DNA of 64,000 nucleotides from Gonocerus acuteangulatus. Lineage: Eukaryota > Arthropoda > Insecta > Hemiptera > Coreidae. This document shows positions 42,628 through 53,642 of this stretch, in pieces. The stretch spans positions 119,334,015 to 119,398,014 of the forward strand of contig OX328123.1 of the NCBI GenBank assembly GCA_946811695.1, written 5' to 3'. The notes under the pieces were generated by a model that did no database searches, was not told where the DNA came from, and worked only from the letters and a program-made list of their open reading frames with translations. Each line of letters starts with the position of its first letter. The stretch's first letter is position 1. A program made the position numbers and the translations under genes.

Positions 42628-44853
42628 TCAAAGATTGAGACGGCTTGGCTGTCTGATTCTCCTTCCACTCCTAGTCCTAACTCCTTCTTCTCTTCCTTCA
42701 TTATCTTGTCTTCTATTCCCTTCTTCCTGGCTCTCCTTCTCTTCTGATCTTCTTTGTACCTCTTTAGATCCACTATTTACATCAATTTTTTCACTCCTTT
42801 TCTTTGCATCTTCATGTCTCGGACAATCCAAAGGCGAAAATCGTGACTCACAGGGTACTATAAACACCCGGTTTCTCCTAAAAATTCGCCCAGAAACATC
42901 TATGAGATATTCTCTTTCATTAAGGCCTTGGTCTAAAATGGTCCCATATTTCTTTAAATTTTTCACCCATACCTTCTCACCCTTCCTTAAGTGTCGAAGG
43001 TTACAGGCTCGATGTCTGTTATCAAAATTTTCCTTCTGCCGGGCTTTTGAATTCTCCCACCATTTTCTATACCAGTCCAAATCTGGCCAAGCAGGGATCA
43101 ATTGTTCCTCTATGATTGGTAAGGTTGTCCTTATCCTCCGCCCAAATAAAAGCTGAGCAGGACTAAAGCCACACTCCAGCGGTGTTGATCTATATGCCAA
43201 TAAGCCATCGCTGAAATCTTTATTCTTTTTAAGAATATCTTTAGCGATCCGTACAGCACGTTCTGCCTGACCATTCGAAGACGGATACCTTGGGCTTGAT
43301 GTAATTATCTCAAAGTTATATTCCTTTGCAAAATTGTTTAGTTCCTTGCTGTTGAAAGGGCTGTTGTCTGCTCTAACTGTAGATGGAATACCATGCCGAG
43401 AAAATATTAATTTGAAGGCTCCTATAATGGCGCTAGAATCAGTTCTACTCAACTGCAATAATTCTATGTATTTTGAAAAATAGTCTTGCATGACAAGGTA
43501 GTTTTTACCTTTAAAGTTCAAAAGGTCAACCGCAACCTTTTCCCATGGTCTCTTAGGCATATCGCTTGGTATCAGTGGCTCACGAAGATTAACGGAATTT
43601 TCAATACACGGTAAACAGTTTTCTATCTTCTTCTTTATGTCCACCGTAATTCCCGGCCACCAAACAGTGTTCTGTGAAAGAGCGATGCATTTTGTAACTC
43701 CTTGGTGTCCTGAATGTAAGCTGTCCAGGACTTCTTTTTTTTGAGATTTCGGCACAAAAGCTCTAGTATTGTACAGAATTAACCCCTCTTGGTAGACAAA
43801 AGATCCTCTCTCTTTGTTGAATGGGCTATTCTCTAATCTAGTCCAGTCACCGGAGAGTATCGCTTCTTTTAAAAGTTGGCTTACTGCGTCTTCTTCTTGC
43901 GCTTTCATGAGTTTCTTGAGTCTTGAATCCCTAATTCGTAAAGACGAAACAAGTTCTGAAACATGAAGTTCGATTTCGACTAGAACATCTTTATCCCCAG
44001 GCTTTTCTAACGGATTTCTAGAAAGCAAATCAGGAGTTGTAAATTCTTTTCCATTTATATACTGAACACGGAAGGTAAATGGTAACAACCTCATTCTAAA
44101 TCTCTGTAGTCGTGCCGACAAGCTTGCAATAGGTTTCTGACCTAGAATTTCAACCAGAGGTTTGTGGTCTGTCAACAAATCAAATTTCATTCCTAAAATG
44201 AACTGCGAGAACCTTTCGCAGGCCCAAGTTAGTGCTAAAGCTTCTTTTTCAATTTGAGCATAGCGTGTCTCGAATGAACTTAAAGTTCGCGATATGAATT
44301 GAACTGGCATCCAGCCCTTAGCAAACTTCTGTTCTAGAGTTCCCCCGATTCCAAAGCTGGATGCATCAGCGCAAACACGTGTTTCCCTCTGTGGGTCAAA
44401 TTTCGCTAAAGAGACGGCATCACTAACAAGTGATTTTAGTTTATTAAAATTCGTATCGTGTATGTTGGTCCACATCCAAGTATTTTTGCTACTCAATAAT
44501 TCTCTCAAGGGTTTGGCATGATCGGAAAGGTGAGGGATAAATTTCATCAAATAATTAATCATAACTAGAAAAGACCTTAAGTCTTTCTGATCCTTAGGTT
44601 TTGGCATTGCCGAGATTGCTTTAACCTTTTCTGGATCGGGTTTAATGCTGCCATTTTCCAAAACATGTCCTAGAAAGTTTAGCTTATTAACTTTAAAAAT
44701 ACACGTTTCTCTATTAAGTGTGATCCCATACTCTTCTAGGCGATGTAAAAACTTGGTGAACCTATTATCATGTTCAGCTTCAGTTTCACCATAAACCAGA
44801 AAATCATCCGCTAAATTAATAACACCTTCTAGGCCTTCAATTGCCTCAGACAT
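42628..44853 (-). CDS. Pol polyprotein, 3' part: RT end, RNase H, integrase
   Basis: 741 codons downstream of the frameshift. The start is a convenient Met, not a real start. Residues 13-22 hold the RT active-site box, as NLADDFLVYG. RNase H lies at about 155-245 (VCADASSFGIGG, EKEAL, TDHKPLVE). The integrase zinc-binding motif (HSGHQG ... C.PC) starts near 375, and the catalytic core has VDLLNFKG, RADNSPFNSKE and SNGQAERAVR, giving the D,D-35-E triad. The DNSPF in place of the more usual DNGP is a variant. The C-terminal tail is charged (KKRSEKIDV, RRSEEKESQEEGNRRQ). The product copies element RNA into DNA and integrates it. Expression depends on the upstream gag frame. Confidence 0.9.
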   Translation of the reverse strand: MSEAIEGLEGVINLADDFLVYGETEAEHDNRFTKFLHRLEEYGITLNRETCIFKVNKLNFLGHVLENGSIKPDPEKVKAISAMPKPKDQKDLRSFLVMINYLMKFIPHLSDHAKPLRELLSSKNTWMWTNIHDTNFNKLKSLVSDAVSLAKFDPQRETRVCADASSFGIGGTLEQKFAKGWMPVQFISRTLSSFETRYAQIEKEALALTWACERFSQFILGMKFDLLTDHKPLVEILGQKPIASLSARLQRFRMRLLPFTFRVQYINGKEFTTPDLLSRNPLEKPGDKDVLVEIELHVSELVSSLRIRDSRLKKLMKAQEEDAVSQLLKEAILSGDWTRLENSPFNKERGSFVYQEGLILYNTRAFVPKSQKKEVLDSLHSGHQGVTKCIALSQNTVWWPGITVDIKKKIENCLPCIENSVNLREPLIPSDMPKRPWEKVAVDLLNFKGKNYLVMQDYFSKYIELLQLSRTDSSAIIGAFKLIFSRHGIPSTVRADNSPFNSKELNNFAKEYNFEIITSSPRYPSSNGQAERAVRIAKDILKKNKDFSDGLLAYRSTPLECGFSPAQLLFGRRIRTTLPIIEEQLIPAWPDLDWYRKWWENSKARQKENFDNRHRACNLRHLRKGEKVWVKNLKKYGTILDQGLNEREYLIDVSGRIFRRNRVFIVPCESRFSPLDCPRHEDAKKRSEKIDVNSGSKEVQRRSEEKESQEEGNRRQDNEGREEGVRTRSGRRIRQPSRLNL

Positions 44854-44869
44854 TCTCCTTTGGAAGTGT

Positions 44870-46645
44870 TCAGGAGCAGATGATATACCAAAATGGTAAA
44901 CGTTTAAAATAATATCTGCCGAATGGTGTAATAAATGTAGTCAACTTTTGACTTCTTTCATCCAAAGGGATCTGCCAGAAACCGCTATTGGCATCTAATT
45001 TAGAAAGAAATTTAGCAGAATTAAGCTTACACAGTAACTCATCAACAGAGGGTAATTTAACCTTTTCTCTTACAACGAATTTGTTTAATTCAGTAAAGTC
45101 TACACAGAGCCGTATCGTGCCGTTTTTCTTAGGCACAACTACTATTGGCGAGCACCATTCTGTTGCTGCCGAAATAGGAACGATGATGTTTGACTTGACC
45201 ATTCGGTCTAATTCAATTTGTAGTTTCCTCTTGAGAGGAATCGGAACTCGCCGGGGACATGAAGCAGAAAAAGGTTTAGCATTTGGAGCAAGCCGGATTA
45301 AATATGGGTCACCTTTGACCTCCCCAAGGCTTTGGAAAACTTTTGGAAATTCGTTTAAAATCTTATAATCATTTGGATGATTTGTTACTTCATCTACCAT
45401 AAGCTTGAGTAGTTTAAAATTTGCTATGGCAGCCTTCCCTAGAAGTGGTTCTTTTTGTCCTTTTACAACATACACAGTTTCTGTATGGTCTATTCCATTT
45501 TTAGACATTACAACTTTACATTTACCAAGCACTTTCAGTTGGCTACTGCCTGCCCCATGAAGCTTTCTTGACGTTTTGTGCATCTCCAAACGCAGTTGTT
45601 CGATCATATTTGGACCACAGATGCATACGTCAGCTCCTGAATCGATTTTGAATCTGATGTCTTTCCCATTGACTTTTATATTTGTATAAAATAAATCATC
45701 TACCTGAGATGTTGCTGTAAAATGTACAACCCCAAGACTGCCGCAGCTGGAACTGGAACTCCTTCTGTCCACCTCGTCGACCTTCTTGGCAAAACGACAG
45801 GCTGACTTCCAATGGCCCCTCATCTTGCATGAAAAACAAATAGAGTCCTTAGCTGGACATTTCTGACGATGCTCATCACTGTAAGCTGCTCCGCATCTGT
45901 AACAAGATCTATTAAAATCTTTTCTTTGGCTCTTTACTCGTTCTGGTCCCTTAGAAAGACGGCGATCTTTATTAGGATATTTCCTAGAAACAGCATCACA
46001 CTCTACGATTCCAGGATTGTTATTTGATTGGCCACGGATCATGTCTTGTTGCGCCTCTATGACAGAAGCTAAACGGATGCGTTCAACAGCCTCATCTATC
46101 TTCAACTCTTGACGTAACTGTAGTTCAGTAGAAAGATGTCTATCGGCTAGGCCAGTAACTAATTTCAGCAATAACAAGTCTTTTCCGAAATTACAATGTT
46201 CACAAGCCCAATCACATTTGGCTGCTAATTTGTACAAGTCCTGTATATAATTGTCTATCTGTTCAGTCGGTGCCTGTGTTCTCAAAAGAAATTTTGAACG
46301 TTCGTAAAATAAGTTTTTTCTTAGCCTGAAATGATCGTCAATATGTTTCTTCACCTGGGCATAAGTGTTTCTTTTATCCGGAGGTAAACCAATAGAGGTT
46401 AGAAATTCATCTCCCTCCAAACCCAAAGAATAAATAAAAAAATTAATTTGTTGGCATTCACCTTTGTTACTGAGACCGCTTGCTGGCCTGTAAATTTCAA
46501 ACCTTCGTATCCATTGCGGCCATTTCGAACAATCTTGGAAGTTAAATTCTTCAGGAGGCTTAACTTCAAAGCCAGTAGTTCCTTCCTCTCTTGAAGACTT
46601 CAAAGCTTCCAAAAAAGCTTTTGTAATTTCTTCAATTGAAGACAT
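44870..46645 (-). CDS. Gag-protease-RT N-terminal part, ended by a 1-nt frameshift
   Basis: 591 codons from the ATG at 46645, 34 nt inside the 5' LTR. Residues 30-200 are the gag capsid-like region. Two CCHC-like zinc motifs follow near 248-285 (CYRCGAAYSDEHRQKC and CFSCKMRGHWKSAC). The aspartic protease active site is DSGAD at about 335. RT begins near 455, with WCSPIVVVPKKNG, RLCVDFTELN and SKLDANSGFWQIPL. The frame stops within RT after LPF. A run of four A at 44890-44893 (plus strand) has one base more than would keep frame with the 42628-44853 part. No other stop is seen, so this is one recent lesion or an assembly error. Confidence 0.9.
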   Translation of the reverse strand: MSSIEEITKAFLEALKSSREEGTTGFEVKPPEEFNFQDCSKWPQWIRRFEIYRPASGLSNKGECQQINFFIYSLGLEGDEFLTSIGLPPDKRNTYAQVKKHIDDHFRLRKNLFYERSKFLLRTQAPTEQIDNYIQDLYKLAAKCDWACEHCNFGKDLLLLKLVTGLADRHLSTELQLRQELKIDEAVERIRLASVIEAQQDMIRGQSNNNPGIVECDAVSRKYPNKDRRLSKGPERVKSQRKDFNRSCYRCGAAYSDEHRQKCPAKDSICFSCKMRGHWKSACRFAKKVDEVDRRSSSSSCGSLGVVHFTATSQVDDLFYTNIKVNGKDIRFKIDSGADVCICGPNMIEQLRLEMHKTSRKLHGAGSSQLKVLGKCKVVMSKNGIDHTETVYVVKGQKEPLLGKAAIANFKLLKLMVDEVTNHPNDYKILNEFPKVFQSLGEVKGDPYLIRLAPNAKPFSASCPRRVPIPLKRKLQIELDRMVKSNIIVPISAATEWCSPIVVVPKKNGTIRLCVDFTELNKFVVREKVKLPSVDELLCKLNSAKFLSKLDANSGFWQIPLDERSQKLTTFITPFGRYYFKRLPFWYIICS

Positions 46646-46678
46646 TTATTTTATTTTTTTAATTTACCGCTGCCACCA

Positions 46679-46808
46679 TGTAATAAGTACAAGCTTTAGC
46701 ACCATAATGAATATATTTATTTATCATATGCAATTCTATTAACCTTTAGAACCACCTGTTAACCAGGTTAGTTCTATCAGATTTATATAAGACAAGCCAA
46801 CCATTACA
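46679..46808 (-). repeat. 5' LTR (130 bp)
   Basis: The same sequence as 42486-42615 apart from two substitutions, followed on the plus strand by TTATT (46809-46813). The tract ATATAAGACAAG in reverse sense and AATAAA-like sequence within could serve promoter and polyadenylation, but the LTR is very short. Confidence 0.9.
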
Positions 46809-46813
46809 TTATT

Positions 46814-47795
46814 CAGAATGAAATATTAGATTTATTCATTATTCTGTATGATTATTGCCCAACATTGAAGGTAGGTAAGAATAGAGAGAAAGGTGAAGTG
46901 AAATTAGCTACAAAAAAACAAAACAAAAAAAACTAGGCTATTTATATTTTGATGGGATATTCGTATATTATCCCGAAAGCTGTTAGAACATTGGGGAAAG
47001 CGGGAGGAACCATTCGTAACCCTACTAAATTATTATTTTTTTTTATATATATTTTGCACACAATTCCAGATAAAGGTGTCTGTGGATTACCTGATCTATT
47101 GATTCCGTCAAAACCCTATTCCTGCGCTAAGCTGTATCTTCGGGACATAGAAATTCCTGACCGTGATTAGTTGTCGGAGAGGGGGATAGGAAGCTCCAAG
47201 AATTTTGTAGCTAACCCCGTCTAAATTAGTTTAAGACACTCACACAAAGTTCCAACATCCAAATACTTTATCTCTCCTTCAACAGTTTCCTATCCAGGAC
47301 TAAATTAATCCTGTTATTACGCTTCATCTTCTCACGTTTGCCTCGCAAGATTGGATTATGGAGCGCAGATTTCGTATTTACATCCACTAAATAAAGCTTT
47401 ATATGAGCTCGGATGAGTATACAATAAAGGCTTTATAATTCTAAAATATTGACTTATTAACAAACTAGAATTGATCAGACATTAATGACCCCAAAGATTT
47501 ACGCGCCTTAATCCGAACCAAAACAAAGTAGAATTCAACAATATTAAATTTGAAACGGGTATATCAAACGAGAGCTTATACTAAATAGGATTATGTTTTA
47601 AGGTTGGAATATTTCTTGCTGTTCTTGGATTTACTGTTACTATAAAGAGTCCTAAGAAATAAATAAAAAACTTAGTAATGAATAAATACCAAAGTCGTAT
47701 TTTCCAATTTCAATACTTTTTTATGTCTCTTAGGGCCATTTTTACCTTCTTATTAAGGGAAAACGGGCTTATGATGTCGACTCAATAGCAAAATT
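46814..47795. other. Non-coding, nothing recognised
   Basis: The 73-codon frame at 46949-47170 has no motif. Confidence 0.45.
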
Positions 47796-47834
47796 CGGTA
47801 GTGTTCTCAATAATTATTATTGAGAACACTACCG
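47796..47834. repeat. Perfect 39-bp palindrome
   Basis: CGGTAGTGTTCTCAATAAT and its exact complement are separated by a single T. There is no flanking symmetry. Confidence 0.9.
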
Positions 47835-48139
47835 TATTTATAATTATTTATTTATATTTCTTTTAGAGCTCGCGAATGTAGATTCGCTCTTTTACAATTG
47901 TTTGTGGAAGAAACCACTGACATTTTAGAAAATTAGTTTTTAAAAATTATTATTTTTCTATTATTATTAGTTTCTAATTATAGTTAATTACATTTGCCAA
48001 AGTTTCATACCCCACAGGAAAAATCGCCTCACACATAATAATAAGTATTTCTAAAAGAAACGATATGTTCATTAACCAGTATTTAACTTTCAAATGTTAT
48101 TGTAATCTTATGTGTCTGTGTCTACTTAAAGAGGTAATT
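47835..48139. other. Non-coding spacer
   Basis: Nothing recognised. Confidence 0.4.
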
Positions 48140-48315
48140 CTAGGTCCACTGGCCGAGACTGCTAAGGCTTGAGCCAAAGTTGTGCCTACGGTTGTGGATT
48201 CGATACCCACTAGGGATGGTAACTCTTGGTATGGATGATAACCACCCCTTTGCTGGATAGAAAAGGGGGGGTACCCTATAAATAAACCGTCCTGAAAATC
48301 TCTGATATGTATAAA
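48140..48315 (+). repeat. tRNA-derived SINE (GGATTCGATACCC box)
   Basis: TCCACTGGCCGAGACTGC resembles an A box region, and GTGGATTCGATACCCAC is a good B box. The body continues through CTAGGGATGGTAACTC and GGATAGAAAAGG to AACCGTCCTGAAAATCTCTG, related to the tail AACCCATCCTAAAATTCTGA of the copies at 12000 and 57210. Confidence 0.65.
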
Positions 48316-50110
48316 TTGACTTTGAAATTATAATAATAAGAAATTGAACCGTTTTTGAGAAAGTTAAATGAAATAAGAATGAACGAATTTTTGTTTAGTG
48401 TACTCCAATACGACAGATTGAGCCAAAACATATTTCACTCTATAGAATGCTGATTATAAACCTGATTCAAAAAGTATGCTATTGAAATTAAAGGTTTTAA
48501 TTTTGATTTATACGATTGGTTTATAGGTAACAAAATAATAGGAGGGGAATTTCAGAACCGGGAATTCCCCCTAAAATCGGACATTGAATTTTTCATAGAT
48601 GATGGTGGTGCTATTCTCATTAACTTAAACTGTGCCTGAGAAAACTAAAGGCGAACCAGAGAAGCAAGGCGAAGCGTCGGGTTGCCCATATATTTCTGGC
48701 TCAGAACATAATATAAAAAAAGTAGATTTTTCAGATTCGCCCTCTCTTCCAAGGTCCTAATATGTATCTACTACCTTTCTATTTATGGAGGAATGAAAAG
48801 GGCTAAAATGTCTCTTTTGAAATCCTGCATAACTTTTTTGCCAGGTCTTGTATTTATCGATGTAGTCCCCTTATCTCATTTCAGCATGATTTGGGGGACA
48901 AAAATATTGGTTTCCTCAATTCTGAAAGCGCTTTTCTTCTAAAAATGTATATATCATATCATATCATGTTTTAAACCATATGAAAAATGTGAAAAACCCA
49001 ATCGGGTTTATGTTCCCAATTCTTCTAGGTTTGTTTTTCCGTTTTTTATCGAAAACGGTTAAAGAGAGCGCCTTGAATGTTGTTTCACCAAAGATGATTC
49101 ACCTATAAAAAGAGTACATGGACTGCAGTACTATCAGAGCTATTCTGCTGCATAACTTTTCTTTATGAAACATAATTTTTGAGCAATGTCCCTGTGGTTT
49201 TAGACGTCGGCGCTTTCGGATTTGGTCATATGGTCGACATCATAAGCGTGTTTCCTTTCTGTAGGGATAACCTTAAGATGTATACACTTTTGGGATGAAT
49301 ATCGAGACTGCTTTAGCCCACCTGGAGAATTGTCTAATTATACGTGATGGAAAGTTGGAGTTTTTCCCAGAAACAAATTCTCTAAGAGTTGAGTTTCTTC
49401 AGGCCCTCGGTTCGCTGCTGAATATTCATGAAGCGAGGTGAGGGTGATCCTCCGGAACTAACTTCCGAGTCCCTTCCGCCCCAACTATAGTCTACTTCCT
49501 TCCTTCCGTATTCCGCCTTCTCCAAACCTTAATTATATTTTTATTTTCTTTACTTTTTTTTTGCTACTTATTAAAAAATTTTCGAGATTAAAAAAAAAAA
49601 AAAAGCCAAAATATTACCTCTACTTTGTTCTCCCGGTAGTTCTATTTTCTTCGTTAAAAAGTTCACTCTAAAAAATTATTTATTTTAATAATACTATTTT
49701 TTTCAACTTTTGGTGTTACATTTACTACTGAGTCTTTAGAGAGAAAAATTCTCTAGTGGCATAGAACCGACGAAGGAATCAAGAAGTACCGACGATAGAG
49801 TTGTCTTAATGCGTTTATGCCTAACGTTATGATAATGTAGAAAACGAAAGTTGTGGATGCGAAGTATGCTCAGGTCAGAGACCGTTGAAAGAATAATAAT
49901 AAGTTTCCCAGGATTGGGCGAGAGGAACTGTGAGTTAGAATGGTGTTTGGAGTCTCTAATAGTAGGTTTTAATTTATTTTTATTTACAATGTTTTTGTAA
50001 ATACATTATTTACTATTATTACCTTTTCTTATTAAAAATAGATGTTTCATTATTTTTATTTATGTATTTTTTCCAGTATTGTTTTAGTATTTCGTTCATG
50101 CTTTATGGGT
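48316..50110. other. Non-coding, nothing recognised
   Basis: No open frame above 60 codons with any motif. A 14-bp A-run is at 49590. No repeat partner was found apart from short AT-rich matches. Confidence 0.45.
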
Positions 50111-50496
50111 TTTCCTAACCAGGGTGTCAACGATTTAAATCAATTGATTTAAATCAGCGATTTAAATCACGATTAAAATCATTTGATTTTTTTTAAAAAA
50201 TCATTGATTTAAATCAATTGATTTCATAAAAAAAACATTGATTTAAACCAATTGGTTTTATTAAAAAAAATATTATTATATATATTTTTTTAACTTTAGT
50301 TTATTTTTTTAACTTAAATCTAACTAGTTCTGCCTTTTTTCAGCCATTTCAACATTTCGTCTTTATTTTTGGTGCTAGGGCCTACCCTCACTAGACCGTT
50401 CTTATCTATTCAAAGTATTTTAAGAGTTCCTTTCTTGGTGATTAATTCTGCAAATAAATCTCCTTTTAAGTTTAAGATATAAGAGATTGGCAGGTA

Positions 50497-50730
50497 GTGG
50501 GCGAAGTGAATGCTTTAAATTGGTGGAAGTCTTTGTCAGGGTTGAAATATTGTATTCCCTCAAAAGAACTGTTAATAATAGAGCAGCTTATGACAGGAAA
50601 GGCAATTTCTGCAGGGTTCAAAAGAATGTTTTCAACCCTTGGTTTTGTTCACAGTCAAATGAGAAACTACCTAATTAGATGTGAAAAGGCTGACAAACTG
50701 GCATTTTTCTTCAAAGCTTTAAATAAATAA
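50497..50730 (+). pseudogene. hAT transposase C-terminal dimerisation segment
   Basis: VNALNWWKSLSG, IIEQLMTGKAISAGFKRMFS, TLGFVHSQMRNYLI and EKADKLAFFFKALNK match the C-terminal block of hAT transposases (the pattern WW......L..A.....AS.A..ER.FS..G.....R..L). The catalytic region upstream is missing or decayed, so the copy is non-autonomous. Confidence 0.75.
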
Positions 50731-51399
50731 TATTACTGTTATTATACGTGATTAATTGGGAATGGATGTTCATCTACTGTATATTTGTCAAATACCACTC
50801 ACTCACTCACTGACCTATCATCGCCCAGACCAAACCACTCGACAGAAAAATTTGAAATTTTGCATGGCCACTCCCTATAGAACGTAGTCGCTCGCTAAGA
50901 AAGGATTTTTTGATATTCAAATTTTTATGTATTTTTAGAGAGGTTTAAAGTTTTAGTTGGTTAGAGCAGGCAAGCCTAGGCAGCATGCGTTGCTAGACGA
51001 TAAAGAACAGCTTTTACCGTACATTATCTGCTTCATAGTATTATTTTTAATTGAGGTTAATTTCAACTATAATGGCAGACCTTGAATTACTAGAAATAAA
51101 CTGTCCCTCATAGAGTTTACGTTATGAGGGACAAAATCACCTTTTTAATTGTGGTTCATTTCAATTCGCCCCCATAGAGTTTTCACTATACTTGGTGATG
51201 GTCCATCCGTTGTAATAATATCCCGAACCCTTGCACAGCCTCCTCACCCATCAGCATCCCCAGTCAGAACACCTCTTGGTCATGCTCGCAAATATAATGG
51301 GTGTTTCCAAATGACATATGAGAAACATAAATTTTAACATATATTGATTATTGACAATGAAATTTAACCTGTATTGGTTACACTGCTGTTACTGGTAAC

Positions 51400-51642
51400 C
51401 ATGGGCGTATATCGGAAATAATTTCGGGGTATGGAATACTAACAGTTTAGAACTTAGAATAGTTTTAGGCAAATAAAACGCTATTACAACCTAAATTAAA
51501 TATTTTTTATGAGGTAAAGGTGAAGTGATCTTATTTAATTTATTTTTAAGGGTTTTAAGACACAGTTTTACATTCAAATCAAAATGTTGCAGGGTAGGGG
51601 GCTGCAGACCCCTCAGCCCCGTTCCCTTTATATACGCCCATG
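51400..51642. mobile_element. 243-bp MITE with CATGGGCGTATAT ends
   Basis: Perfect 13-bp inverted ends CATGGGCGTATAT and ATATACGCCCATG, flanked by CTGGTAAC and CTGGTGAC (8 bp, one mismatch), as expected of a hAT-type MITE. A second fragment is at 35400-35550. ACATGGGCGTAAC at 61913 may be another end. Confidence 0.75.
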
Positions 51643-53290
51643 CTGGTGACCTATAGATAATGGGTTATCTATCGGTAATCTGTTTCTTGGCACTGGCCGG
51701 AGCACCCCAGTGTCAAGAAGCATTATACTTTGATTACTTAACAGTTGATGTATAAAATATGGTATGACGGAGACCGTGCTATAATAAACTGCAAAAAATT
51801 ACATAGTAGTGTTAATTTTGCTGATACATCATTTAACGCAATTAAATAACTACTTATCTGCCGTCACGGGTATTCGGCTAGTGTAATATAAAATTGAAAA
51901 TATTTAAATATATATTTAAATATTTCTAATAAAATATCTAATAAAAAATTGAAAATATTTAGTAAACAAATATCTTTAACACTATAAAATATTGAAAAGA
52001 AAAGCATAAATAATAAGTAGGAACTCTATTATTATTATTAATGGAAAGAACTAAAGTATAGAACAAAATGACTAAAAATGTTTAACATATTGAAAAATAA
52101 AGCATAAATAAAAATTAGGAATTCATTATAAAAGGGGGAAAAGTTGAAAATTTATACAGATGAACATTATTTTGGAAGATTGTTGCTACAACTTGAATTT
52201 TGAAATTTTCAAACGTGAAATGTTACCGGTCTGATCTGAGTATACTTTTGAAGCGACAGAATTATCTTTCAACATCTACTAAAGTCACTGGTGTGTATTT
52301 GAAGGCTACAATCAACTGTTCTGAAGAGTGGGATTCAACTCAACTGTTAATCGTTTTGCCACTATGGATATCCACAATAATATATTTTTCCACTCAGGGG
52401 TTTTTTCTAGACTGTCTTTTCACTTTATTTTTAATTCATTCCCAGTATCTCCTTCTAAATCCTGGATTTTCTCTATTACTCTCGTATGATTCTAATGCTG
52501 TCCACTAACAACATGCCTTTTGTATCCAGTATTGACTTAGTACATATACAGCCACCTTCTTGTTAGAATTAGAAAAGACACAGTCACCTAGACTCAATGG
52601 GTAAAGTTTTATTTTCTTTCTCGGTTTTACTTTATTTCTTCAATTACAAAATAAAAAGAATATTAAAATATGTGGCAAACATATGTATTTATGGAAGAAT
52701 ATGTAAAAATATGGAGTTTTGACAAAATATGTAAAATAAAAAAACTGTTTAAAAACTTTAAAATCACTTAAAACGCGCATAATTACATCAATACTTACAA
52801 TTTACGAATCAGAAAAAAAATATGTAAATATAATACCATCCGTTCCCTTGTGATTAATATTTCTGTAAAGATTTATTTCTAAAATGTTTGTTTTAAAATT
52901 TGAAAATTAAGTCATTATATACACAGGGGTTGAAATTGTCGCATATTTTGAGACCAGAGTTTCTGTACATATAAATTTAATGTCTTTAATCACCGAAAAT
53001 TAATGATTTTCGTCTATTTAAGTCCTTAAATTTTCAGAAATTCCGGTCTCAAATATAGGACAACTTCAACCCCTGTATATATGATCCGTCAATTCTACTA
53101 TGCTCCCAAAATTATCCAAATTTTAAGAAAAAACACTTGAGAATAGTTATTTCATTATTTCCATTGTAAATAAACAAATATTTTAGTCACAGGTTTATAT
53201 AATGAACAACTAGGTAATAACCAGCTCTCTATATAGACTAGTTACATTTAAAAAGACTGATTTATTTTTTAAATCTGGCTTTAGTAACAA
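51643..53290. other. Interior of hAT element, no recognised gene
   Basis: The frame at 52200-52508 (102 codons) is hydrophobic and has no hAT motif. Two inverted segments, AGGGGTTGAAATTGTCGCAT (52925) and ATAGGACAACTTCAACCCCT (53055), form an internal inverted repeat around 53000. Confidence 0.5.
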
Positions 53291-53439
53291 AATTCAATTA
53301 AAATCAAAAAAATCCGATTTAAATCAAAAAAATCTGATTTAAATCAAATAAATCCGATTTTTTTTAAAAAATCATGAGTTTTTTACACCCTGTTCCTAAC
53401 TTACAATATGTTATATGTAATTAATTAATTTTTATTTAT

Positions 53440-53642
53440 CGGGGTGGAGGTATCTTTCGAGGTTTACTCCGGGGGATTTACATCCAACCGAAATAAATAC
53501 ATATGTACGTACGTGTACATACAAATGCTGGATATTTAAGGAGTATCGGACGGTTCTCTCTACATCCAGCATTCTGTGTCTAGTGTGCTTTTGGTGGTCA
53601 GGTAATACCACTCGCATGGCTGTACTATGCGTGTATCCAGTC
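53440..53642 (+). repeat. Dispersed repeat E, split by the foldback element (left part)
   Basis: Homologous to 29460-29680; continues at 57074-57118 after the insertion. Confidence 0.75.

Larger units (their letters stand above)
42486..46808 (-). mobile_element. Ty3/gypsy-type LTR retrotransposon, nearly intact
   Basis: 4323 bp, bounded by 130-bp LTRs that are about 98% identical and by the 5-bp duplication TTATT on both sides (42481-42485, 46809-46813). The primer-binding region directly after the 5' LTR begins TGGTGGCAGCGG; I could not assign the tRNA. The polypurine tract abuts the 3' LTR. Gag and pol share one reading frame, interrupted once by a single extra base. There is no envelope-like frame. 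Domain order gag, protease, RT, RNase H, integrase is that of the Ty3/gypsy superfamily. The near-identical LTRs indicate a recent insertion. Confidence 0.92.
50120..53392. mobile_element. hAT element with perfect 8-bp target duplication
   Basis: Left end CAGGGTGTCAACGATTTAAATC and right end ACACCCTG are flanked by identical TTCCTAAC (50112-50119 and 53393-53400). Subterminal arrays of GATTTAAATC and variants occur at both ends (50128-50250 and 53295-53375), as for transposase-binding sites. A hAT transposase C-terminal piece lies at 50497-50730. A 243-bp MITE is nested at 51400-51642. The remaining 2.5 kb shows no other recognisable transposase. Confidence 0.9.

Noticed and set aside
42546..43156. 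75- and 173-codon frames on either strand over the pol gene
   Set aside because: They are shadows of the integrase and tail region of the retrotransposon.
52200..52508. 102-codon frame inside the hAT element as transposase
   Set aside because: Hydrophobic composition and no hAT catalytic or dimerisation motifs.
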